Source: Branchinecta lynchi (Eukaryota > Arthropoda > Branchiopoda > Anostraca > Branchinectidae). Taken from it: a stretch of DNA of 64,000 nt. Both the position numbers and the translations under genes were made by a program. Position 1 is the first letter of the stretch; every line of letters starts with the position of its first letter. Shown piece after piece: positions 44,901-56,900 of the stretch. The notes under the pieces were generated by a model. That model did no database searches. It was not told where the DNA came from and saw only the letters and a list, made by a program, of their open reading frames with translations. Location: assembly GCA_023053575.1 (NCBI GenBank), contig JAKZAP010000014.1:10602001-10666000 (forward strand). Reading direction: 5' to 3'.

Positions 44901-47900
44901 AAGTCGTTTATGGAAAGACCGCGTGAAAGATCGCCAAAACACGCCTAAGTCCATGCCTTGTGATCCCAGCGACTGGCGAGCATACTTTACGAGCGAATTT
45001 AGTGCCCCTGATCCCTGTGTAGCTAGACCTTATACCGAGCAACTTGAATCTGTGCTATCAAATTCGAGCTTTCCGGACTTCACCGTATCTGTTTCGGATG
45101 TAACTGCAAATGTATTTAAACTGAAAAAGAAAAAATCGCGCGGAGTTGACGGTTTGTGTGCACTTCACCTTAATGAATGGTACTCGTCTTTTGTTTGAAA
45201 TGTTAACATTATTGTACCAGATCATATTCGTCGTCGGTATTGTACCCGACGTTTTTTGTACAGGACAGCTTACGCCCATCCTGAAAAAAGGGAAGCCAGC
45301 TAACATTTGCTCCTCGTATCGCCCAATTACCGTGTCGCCAGTTTTATGCAAGCTTCTTGAAATGCTTATATTGTCGAATGTTAGACACTGTTGCCAAATG
45401 CCAAACCACCAGTTTGGTTTTACAGTAGGTCTTGGTTGCGCTGACGCTCTTTTCGCCCTTGCTGCTATTTTGTCTGATTCTGAGGCAACGGGTGACCCAC
45501 TAGTTATTGGTTCTTTTGATGTAAGCCGGGCTTTTGACTCTTCAGTGCATGCGCAGATCCTTCTAGAAGCTTACAAACAAGGGCTAAATCTGTGTATTGT
45601 TAGAGTTTTATATTACATGTACAATAACCTTAAAGCGCATATCAAAATACCTTCAAGTCCGGCCGAATCCGTTGTTGTACCGGTTCTTAAAGGGGTAAGG
45701 CAAGGCTCAGTTGTGTCTCCGAGTTTGTATAACAATAGTGTTTTGCCAGCACAAGCCCAAGTAGCTACGTCTTGTGTTTCAAAAGGGATTGATGTTTCGT
45801 TGATGACGTATGCTGACGACCTGCTTAATTTGAACAGGTCTGCCGATCGACTATCGAAGAATTTTGACGTGTTGAATAGGGAATACAATAACGTAGGTTT
45901 ATCGTTTAATGTGTCAAAATCGGCTGTATTATTTTTCAACGCGGAGTATTGCGAAGAAGAAATTTCTTTAGGCGATTCAGTTGTGAAACCATCTGAGAGT
46001 ATTACTTACCTTGGTTTACCAATCGGTCGAAGCCTCCACTCCACCGCAACGCTGCTTGTACGACACGTAGAGCCGAAAATCCGGATTGCGTACGGGTCAA
46101 TTATTGGTAACAGACACCGATTCTGCCGTAGATACCTCGCGTCGCTGTATAATGCCATTGCTCTTCCACATGTACTGTATATAGCACCTTTTTGGAAATA
46201 CTTGTCGTCCGCGCAGTGTGCAAAAGTAAGAGTTCTGTTTTTTCTATTCGCGAAGTTCCTTCTGAGACTTCCCCCGTGGACGAGGAACTCCTATATCATG
46301 CGTACGTACGGTGTATCCGATCCAACAGTTTGTGTTAACCGTGTCGTTGAGAATTTTCTGGAAAAGGCTAAGGGAGGAGCGAACCCGTGGCTAGCCATCC
46401 TCTGCCAGTAGTTTTGTTTATGTACATAGTGTGTAAATACTGTTGATGATGTTCCATAGTGTGATTTCTCTTTTCTTTTTCATTTTCATACTCCGTTCCT
46501 AATTCCTTGTGAATTTTCGGGTAATAAAATTACTTACTTACTTACTTACTTACTTATAAGGGCCCATGGTTTTGGGACTCAAAACGTTAGTGAGGGATAT
46601 CTATGACTTCGTAACAGTCCGTCCGTCTGTCCGCCCGTCCATATGTTAGCACGATAGATTAGATTAGATTAGATTAGATTATATATGGGGTTTATTGGAA
46701 AAAAATACTAAGAACTACAAAACCCTCTAGAAGTTTACACTTGTTAAGAGGTTTAACAAACCCCCTTTGAGAGATTAACCTACATAACACTATAATAAAT
46801 AAAGAAATAAGAAAAAGAAAAGAAGAGAAAAGAAAAAAATAAACAAAACACTTACTCGGTTCCTGGTCGAACACCCAACAAACAAAAAATTTATACACTC
46901 CAAAATCCCGTCTCCAAAAACAAACAAAACCGAATAAATAAATAAAAAATAAATGATTAAATAAACATAACGGAATCTGGGCCAACCTGAGAACGACTCA
47001 AATCAACATAAAACAATTTAAAACTCATATTGGTGAAGACAAAGGGTTTTAAGATCTCGACGGAACTCACACAAATTCTCTGACCTTCTTAACGATTCTG
47101 GCAATATATTCCATACAATCGGCCCAGCATGACGTAGTGAAAATAGTGACCTTGTGCTAACAACCTGTGGCATTCGTATGTCACTAGCATTACGCGTTGG
47201 ATAATTATGTACAGCACCTCCTGAAATAAACATATTCAGGAAACAATTGGGAACCTGGTTCGAAAAATACTTAAACATAAATAATGCACGGTAAAATTTC
47301 CCAAGCCCAGACAAAGGAATAATATTTAACTGCACATATCGTGATCTTACCGACGTTCTATTTCTATCCCCAGACAACACGCGTAGTGCCATATTTTGCA
47401 TCACACGTAACTGTTGCAAATGAACAGAGAAAGTACTGGACCAAACACTCACACAATACACCAAGTAAGGGTGAACTAAAGAGAAATAAATTAATCTCAT
47501 CACTGAATTAGGAAACATATTTTTTAACTTTCTCATCATTCCAACATTTCTAGCTATCTTACTACTTATAAACGAAATATGGTCTTTAAAACTAAGGCAT
47601 TCATCCAAAATAACTCCAAGATACCGTATAGTATTAGTACGCTTGATAACATAGCTATCCATTTGTACATCTACAATCCAAGGATAAAAGTTAGAAGACC
47701 GACCATACAGAACAAAACCTGATTTACTATGATTTAACAAAAGTTTATTTACTCTCATCCACTTATCTATACATACCATACCCTTTTTCATTGTTGCTAT
47801 TAAATCGGATGCGGTCTTAGCTGCCACGGTAAAATGAGTATCATCAGCAAAACTAGGGATAATGACCTTACAATTGGGGAGTGATCCATCTACAATATCT

Positions 47901-50900
47901 ATCAGATCCGAAACAGAAAAACGTAAATCATTAATGTACACCAAAAACAGAAGTGGACCTAAAACGGAGCCCTGCGGAACACCATACTCAACTACTCTAT
48001 CACTAGACTTAGTATTACAAATTTCTACGTGATGGGTCCTACCACTCAAAAAAGATTCGAATAATGTCAGCGCTTTTCCTCGAATACCACAATGTTCTAA
48101 CTTCTGAATTAAAATTGCATGATCAACTGTATCGAACGCTTTTACAATATCAAGAAATATAGACGCCACTTTAAAACCCTGGTCCAAAGCATCATGCACA
48201 AATGTTGTCAATAATAATACTGCATGTTCTGTTGACATCCCTTTACGAAAACCGAACTGATTTGGATGAAAAAAACACCTATTCTCCAAAAACTCAGATG
48301 CCCTAAAATTTATAAGTTTCTCTACTAGCCTAGATATAATAGAAATAAGGGATATCGGTCGATAATCATTCACATTTTTCCTATCACCCCCCTTAAATAA
48401 CGGAATTACTCTAGCACTTTTAAGGCATTCCGGATATATACCACTTTTGAAACACAAATTAATTAAATTCAAAAGTTGGTGCGCAACTATAGGGAAAATT
48501 GACTTAAAAACTTTAGTTGATAATAAATCTGACCCCGAAGCACTATTTCGCATACTTTTCACTACGTCAAACAATTCTTGTACAGTAACTGGTCGCAAAT
48601 GCATAGAAACGTCACTACTATCAGGCAAAAATTGAGTAAACTCACCATCACCTGGGTGCCATTCAACCGACGACGCTAACCTGCCGCCTACACTCGAAAA
48701 ATGCTCACACATACGCTCACTAGTTTGCTGAATGTTTTCACCATCTACAATACTACAAAGGACTTCAGGCTTATTCGGCTTAATCACAGATTTTATCACA
48801 TTCCAAGTCTTGCCTGGGTTACCTTCCGCCTTTTTAAAACGATCACTCAGGTAATCAAATTTCGCTTTACGGAGAATACTATTCAGCTTATTACTATAAG
48901 TTTTATAAATACCTACATCATTATTATCATTACTTAATACTGACTTTTTATACAACTGCTGTCGCCTAGCTAAAGAAACTAGAATGCTCTTCGTAACCCA
49001 AGGCTTCTTCGGCGAATCAAAATAATGTCGCTTCTTCTTTATCTGGGAACATGTAACTACAGCATCCTTAATCATCGAGTACCAAAGCGTAAACTTATCA
49101 TTCACATCCAAATCTGCACTTTCTAAATAATCACAATTTTTCGCTTGAAGTTCTTTCTTTAATTTTAATACATTTATAACGCTCAGGGCTTTTTTCGGCA
49201 AGTCATGACGCTCTGACCTAGACTGGTTCAATAAAGACGGAATAGATACCAATAAACCAAAATGATCAGAAACATCGTTCACTATGACGTCAGCACTACT
49301 GTACCCAGTATTTAAAAATATATTATCAATAAGTGTCGCTGAATCGTTTTTTACCCTTGTACATATATTAACAGAAGGCTGTAGCCCGTAACCCAACATA
49401 ATATTTAAATGTTCTCTGACTTTAAAATTACTATTTACTGTTCGTAGATCCATATTGAAATCACCGCAAATAAAACACGGTGTAGTGGAAATAGGTAACT
49501 TGTCCAATTGCTCTTCTAATAGTAAACCAAACTCATCTATATTGCAAGACGGGGGTCTATACACAACAACTATGAATCCTCTGAAATTCTGGAATTGCAA
49601 TTCCATAACCATACTTTCAAACACCATTTCACGGTTAACTCTCATATCATCTCTAATTTTTACCTCAAAATCATTACGTACATATATTGCCAAACCACCA
49701 TGTTGATGCATTTCTCTGTTCGTTACATACAGCTTATAATTACCAATCTCAAGCAAAGATGAATTGTGGTTACGTAACCAAGTTTCCGTTAAAGCTAATA
49801 CATGCGGTGCTGACTGCAAACATAATTCATTTAAAAAATGGTACGAACTACTAATCCCTTGGCAATTTAAATGAAAAATATTCAAAGCACTTTGACATCT
49901 ATTGTTACTCAAATCACACAGAAACTTATAACGTGAATCAGGGTTTTCAACAGGTTCACCAACGTCAAAATCTCTATGCAATACTCCACCCCCAAAATCA
50001 TGTAACTTCATCGGATCATTCTCAAGAAAACCCAGCCGTTCCCTACTCAAACTAACCATTCAGTGTGATTAACTCATGAAAATGGAGACGGGGAGAGTGG
50101 AATGCAAATGAAACAATCTTACCATACTGTAGGTGACACGACCAAGAACCGAGAAAAACCAGACGAACAAGCTCTATAAAAAGAAAAGATATAAGTAAGC
50201 AAAAAACAAGAAACATAGCACACAAAAAACCACCGAAACCTCGGGGCAAACAAAATAGCAGAAAAAGTAAATAAGATGAATGCTTCATAACAGAAATAAT
50301 ACGCTACAACCGCTTATATTTTGTTTTACTTAAACTTTATACTACATACACATAACAACCAACATTCGATCAGAAAAGGTCCATATTACTACATGCGACA
50401 CTTCGGTTCTCAATTTCTCCACCTCTTCTACCACGATCACCTCTTCCCCCTATCTGACTACGCTGAATTACATTATCACTTGGCAATGCAGCCAACTCCG
50501 GAATTAATTCACCAGCGGAGTACTTCGCTTTTGACCCATTCTGACGATCAAAAAAGATAAACGGTGGAACCGATTTTGAGACCCAAGCAGAAATTCCTTT
50601 CTCATTTAGCTTAGCTTTCTTATCGTACAGCCTTTTCCTAGCTTCACGAACCGAAGGAGGGGCGTCATCACTGATAAAAATATTTTTCTGATTCCTCAGA
50701 GATTTTCCTTTCAGATTTTTGCTCGTTTTTAACAGATCAATTTTCCGTTCTCTCGAAAACACATTAACTTTGAAAAATTTCTGATCTTTCATATTCTGTA
50801 AAACGGTAAACCTCGGAACCTCGCGCACTTCAAGGCCCGACAAACATACTTCCTTGAAAGCTTCACTAGCATCCTCCAAATTTTCGCAGGGTATGTTCCA

Positions 50901-53900
50901 CACTATAACGTTTGTTTCCGACGCCTGGTACTCGCACATCATCAGCCTTTGGGACAATACGGCATTTGATTCCTTCAGTGCAACTGCTTCACTCGTTACA
51001 ACACTTATCTGATTTTTTAAATAATCAGTTTCCGTTTCAACTGAGGCTACACGGGCTTGCACTTCCGTAACCGCAGTGCGAGACTCACCCTGGGCATTTT
51101 CAACCGAAATAACCCTATGCTCCAGAGATTTAATGCGACCATCGATCGAATCAAGTTTTGTTCCATTATCCTTAACCAGTGCCAACATCACGGCAAAATC
51201 ATCAGCCAACTTTGCCAGGGGTGACTGGGACATCTCGCTGGAAGTGGCCGATGTATCTAATACCCCGTCGACTCCACCACGCTGGACTTTACGGCGGCGG
51301 CCCATCATAAATAATCGTTGGATCAGAAACGGCTTACCTAGCTAAGCAGCAAATATTTATCCACGGAGCTGCTGACGTGCATTAATCATCAGCCGTTATA
51401 TGGCACGGCGAACACCAATCTCGAACTCAGCTCCAGTGAACACCAATCTCCGAACTCGGCCTATCCGCTTAACACCAATCTCGAACTCAGCTCCGGCGAA
51501 CACCAATCTCCGAACTCAGCCTATCCGCTTAACATCCTGATGAACGACGATTAAAGTTCTCGATCACAGCTCATCACCAATTAAACAAGACACTGCCACT
51601 GACTAAACATACAAGCGGCTATCGCGTATTAACCTTACTCGGTCAGAAGCTCATTCATTACTGAATGATAACTCTCGAAGCGTTGGGACATTTTCTTGGT
51701 GTAAGGATTCATTGGGTCGAAGTATAGGTCAAGCTCGTAGATGGGCCCGGTAACTCAATCGGGGGGGGGGGGGGGAGGGAGTTTCAGATTAAGGGATAAA
51801 CAGTTTTTTTTTTTTTTTCAAAGCAAATGCAGTGAGGAAATTAGCCTATTTTCGTGGAGGGGGCAGCCCAGATTTTACCGACAAGATTTGACAATTCAGT
51901 CTGTGGCAACGGCCCATCGCATCATAAAACCGCTGACAATTATCAGTTGTGACACATCGGTTGCGATTTTTTTTTGTAATGAAATTGTGTGAATTTGTCA
52001 TCCACTCCCTATAGGATCCCATGTTTGCCACATGGGACCAAGAACATCTGAGGCAGTCAATATCCTGTCAAACCATAAAAGTCGCACTAGAAGCTCTGCA
52101 CTGCTTAAAGATGTATGCGGCTGTCCTTTTCACTTGCAAATTTAGCGACTTTTTTTTATGGGGTGTATAATCTAAGGTATTTTACTCTTGTTGGTCTGAC
52201 CAAATTTTTCTAGCTCGTAAGCTAGGACGATGAAACTTGACAGGCGAATAAATGATCCGACAAAGTGCGATCCTTAACTTGCGTTAATTGCTAAATGACA
52301 ATTCGATTTTCACTGAAACTTGATGGCTGGTAGGAGTAAATGCCCCAAAAATACGACTTACGTGTCCAGAGTCCAACACCGATGAGAGCAGTTGAGCTTA
52401 AGGGGGTGCCATTATCTGTTCAAACCTCTCTGGCAGGGGGGGGGGGGGGGTAGCGACCAAACGGGTTGAGCGATTGGGGTAGTATGGAGAAAATGGAGAT
52501 GGGATAATAATAATAATGGTACAAGTTGATTTTCCCTAAATGGGAATTTGAAACCATATATCACTGAGTAAAGTAGACTCTTTCCCGAATTGATTGGTTA
52601 CCGAGCTTATTTACCACACCAAAAAGACCAAAAAACGAAGTAAGGATCCCGGTTTACCGGGAAAAAAGCCAGTTAGTGGGTGCAAACAGACAAATGAGCC
52701 AAAAAAAGACAAGTTTGCCAGTGTGGTCGATTTACCGACAGGGAACGGAGGAGATCGAGAAAGTGTTTGCTGGTGCTTTTAGCCAAAAAAGTCTACTGAC
52801 TTTTTCTATTTTTTCTTGCCTCACATTGATAGTCCGGTCGAAATCTGGTCAAAACCGGATGTTTACGAATGAAACGGATTGTCGGATATTCTTTTAGCTG
52901 GAAATTGTTACCTACTGGATCTGATTAAGTGGTATTAAGATGATTATTAGATGTTTACGTTGTTTGGTAAGGACCAGACGTCTGCAAGACCCGATTTGCT
53001 GCATTAGAAGGGTAAACAAATATTTCCCCTTCGGGATCCTATCGAAACCTTTGGTCTTGTTCGATTACGCTTTCTATTCTCGTAGCCTCGTCCCAATACT
53101 CCCATGTGATAATCTTGAACTTTATACTTAATAATCTTTTTCATTCGTTTCTGTATGGCCCTGCTCATGCATGGCTCGCTCGTATGCAAAAGGTGTTGAC
53201 TGAGTTGGTATGAAACTCATAGTAACAAAATTATTCTGAAATCAAAGCAGTGGGATGGATGCCCATGAGAAGTGCCAGCCGTTGCTTCTTCTTTCATGTG
53301 TACTGTCAGCTGCTTACACATGGGTCTTGTTTTGTAGGAACACGAAGGAAGTTCATTTGTCATGTGTCACCTGTGCTTGAAGACCTTCAATGTCAAGGGA
53401 GAGCGAAACCCAGATCGCCTGAATTATGTCTATCATATGAAGGTAAACTTTATCTTGTGCGTCATGAATATGTTCGAAACTCCTACACTGTAAAAAAAAA
53501 AAATTCGTGCAGTATTTACTACTGGGATTAATCTTGTCTCTACTCTACTGAGATAAGATTATCTATAATTCGGATTAATCTTATCCCAGTAGATATAAGA
53601 TCCAGTAGCAAGTACTGCAGTTAACTTTAGTCTTTACTCGGAGAAACTTTTTACACTAGTCGTGTACAAATCCTTGCCAATGGTAAATTTTATGTAATAT
53701 GCTCTTGAGCATGTTAGGTTTCACACTGCCATCTGTATTTTCAGTAATAGTTGCCCTTCTGCAGTGTCGGTGTCCTCTCTTGTTAGCGAATCGCCTGAGC
53801 TGATCGTTCGATCTCTCCACCCGTTCCGAGACCCACCCCAAACTCCCCCAACGGTTTCCAGATACTGTCACGATTTTCGAAGTCTAATCGTCAAGCTTAT

Positions 53901-56900
53901 TTTTGTTATTCTTCGTCTGTTTCCTTGTATTTTTTATGGCACTTGCCCTTCGGCCAAGTGCCATATAGTGATCACAATTTCTGTTCATCCGTCGGTCGGT
54001 CGGTCGGTCCAGGTTTTGCTAGTTCGGGACACTTCCACATAAGCTAGGACGCTGAAACTTGGCAGGCGTATCAGGGACCCCAAATGATTAAGCTGGAAAT
54101 AGTCACTTCCCCGGTCCGAGCATCTGGGGGGATTGGAGTGAGGGGAAATCCTAAAAAATTAGGTAATTTTTACTTACGACTGGTTGATCAGATTTTAATG
54201 AAACTTGATATAAAGAAAGACCTCGTGTCTCAGACGTCCCATTTTAAAACCCGACCGGATCCGGTGGCATTGGGGGGAGTTGGAGGGGGGGGCGGAAATC
54301 TTGGGAAACGCTTAGAATGGAGGGATTGGGATGAAAAAAAGAAAAAACAACAATCACATTGATATAAACGGTCCGCTCACTGTGGGGCAGTTGGAGGGGG
54401 GTGGGGTGGATCCGTATTTCAAGTTATCCCGCGAATTCGGTACTTCCTGATGTGCTAGGACCATGAAACTTGGCAGGCATGACAGGGACCCGAACAGATT
54501 GATTTGAGAATAGTCGTTTACCCAATCCGACCATCTGGGGGGGGGGGGGGGGGGCGTGGAGGGAAGCGGAATCCGGAAAAGTTAGGTATTTTTAACTTAC
54601 GAACGCGTGATCGGACCTTACTGAAACTTAATATATAGAAAGACCTCCTGTCTTAGGCACCCCATTTTAAATCTGGACCGGATTTGGTGACATTGGGAGG
54701 AGTTGGAGGGGGGAACCGAAAACCTTGAGAAACGCTTAGAGTGGAGGGTTCGGATGGAACTTGGTGGGAAGAACAAGCACAAGTCCTAAATACGTGAATG
54801 ACATAAACGGACCGGATCCGGTCACTGTGGGAGTTCGTGCCATCCCCTTCCGGGGGGGGGGGATTTTTAATGATCCCGCGAATTCGTTACTTTCCTGACC
54901 AGAAATCTTTGGAAACGCTGAGAGTGGAGGGATCGGGACGAAACTTGATGGGAAGAAAAGCACTAGCCCTATACTTTATTGACAGATCCTGATCTTATCG
55001 GAGCTCTGTGGGGGGGTGGGGGGGGGGTAGCATGAGATTCCCCGGAATTCGGGTGATCGCGACTTAGGATACTTCCAGGTCTGCTAAGGACGATAAAACT
55101 TGGCAGGCATATTATTGATCCGACCAAATAGACTTAAGGACCCGAAAAAATTACCTAGGAAGACTCCCGTTCCTGTATCAGACAATTTTTCGGGGAGTTG
55201 AGGGAGTGGGAATCCGGAAATTGACTAAATTCCGAAGGTTGCGAACAAATGGTCCGGTTCAAGTGAAACTTTATAGGTGATAAGAACTAATGACCTAGAT
55301 CTGCAAGCATGTGTCCAAACCCCATGCGCCATGGTTGGGGAAGTTGGGGGAGGGGGGGGGGGGACGCGAAAACATTGTGACATGCACACAAACCAAACGA
55401 ATGGGCTGAATGGGATGCAACTTGGCCTAGATTTGTCATTTAGCGTCCGAACCAGATCCGCGGGAAGCGGAAATTTGAAGATATGCGAGTTAAACTTGAT
55501 GGACAGGAAGAGGAGATATTAGAGATGCGAAGTTTATGTGTCGGGAGTCGTATTCGGCCCCAGTGGGGGGAGTTGGAGGGAGAGTCCCGGAAATGTTGTG
55601 GCTTGCATAAGGGTTGAACAAGTAGAGTGATTTGAAAGAAACTTTGAAAGTAGAGAGGTAGTATGCCTTAGATGGCATATTTTAGGGTCCGGACCGGATC
55701 CTAGCTCGGGGAGGGGTACTGGAATTTCCAGAAAAATGCTCAGATTTACTTTCTAGTTTCTCACATACTCTTAACAAGTGCCACATGAGCTCGTAGCTCT
55801 TGTTCTTTGTTTAAAAGGCTACGAAAAACGCTTTTGACGCTTACTGCTGATAACTTATTAATTGAAATTGTTTTTGGGATAAATCACCATTACTAATTTT
55901 TTTCTTAGGAACATCAAAAAGCTGGAGTCGGTCGGAAATTCCCCTGCAACCGCTGTGCCCTGGTCTTCCTGACCAACAACAAGTTCCTTACGCACTTGAA
56001 GCAGCACAATACAACAGTGTCGTCTGAGACTACTCCCTTTACTGCAACGGAGTATCCTGTCCTCGAAGAGCTTGAAAAGCTATCGTCCAAGAAGCTTCCG
56101 GTCGGGGATGGGATTCTCTTGGTCCGGACTTATCCGGGCCTTACTTTTGGATATTTGGACGACTCTCTTCTATGCTTCGAGTGCAAGGAGCCCATGACAA
56201 AGGAGGGGCATTTCAGGTATGGAGATCTTTTCTCGCCCAGTAGCTCTGGGTAGTCGCGTAAAATTCCGAACTGACTCAGTTTGAACACCTGCTTCACCAG
56301 AGCCAGCTACCGTTGTAGGGAGCTGTTTGTATAAGGCCAGCTTTCCTTCTAAGATATAAGTTGTCAGCTGGATCGAAGCAAGCCAGGTATAAGTTACAAA
56401 ACAGTAGCAGTTTTTGGGATCCCAAACGTAAGTGGAGGGATACCTATGACTTCGTAGAAGTTCCCGTTCGTTCGCATGTGATGTGAGCATGATAACTCTC
56501 GAAGGGAATGAGACATTTTACTTGGTGTGAGGATTCTTTGGGGACAGGTCGAGTTCGTAGATGGGCTCTGTAGCCCTACATTTAGGGGTGGGGAGGGGTT
56601 TCAAATTAAGGGGCGAACAAAATATTTTTGAATAGCTAATGAGATAGTAGATTTAAGGGCAAGAGGACATGCTGAACACAAATATGAAAATCATTTTCTC
56701 GCGGGACAGGTATAGTTCGTCCGGAATCCGGCCAAAACTGTAAAGTTTGTTAAAAGTAAAAGTTGTACTTGAAGTTGATTAGATGTTCGATTTTGGGGTA
56801 AGAAGACAAGCTGAACACTTGTATGAAAATCATTTTCTCGTCCAAAAGCAGTTCGCCCGGAATCCGGCCAGAACCGGAAAATTTAGTAAAAGTAAAAGTT

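Larger units (their letters stand above)
42481..46555 (+). mobile_element. LINE-2, nearly full-length non-LTR retrotransposon with (TTAC)n tail
   Basis: Contains a 140-base leader, ORF1 (42621-43742), ORF2 split by one frameshift (43735-46411), a short 3' untranslated region with AATAAAATTAC, and a TTACTTACTTACTTAC tail ending near 46555. The left side interrupts a minus-oriented Repeat A. The right flank is the head of a plus-oriented Repeat A, so a simple target duplication is not evident. Confidence 0.88.
46657..51666 (-). mobile_element. LINE-3, full-length non-LTR retrotransposon (CR1/L2-like) with (GATTA)n tail
   Basis: On the minus strand: a 5' region with two 60-bp tandem units (51411-51530), ORF1 (51308-50370), ORF2 (50059-47018), and a tail seen on the + strand as GATTAGATTAGATTAGATT at 46657-46681. 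It splits a Repeat A copy at CACGATA|ACTCTCG. The flanks share GATA (46653-46656 and 51667-51670), a likely 4-bp target overlap. Confidence 0.9.
53443..55908 (+). other. Intron 14
   Basis: Holds a small MITE (53484-53659) and Repeat B array 2 (53938-55790). 55791-55908 is plain intron end. Confidence 0.6.
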
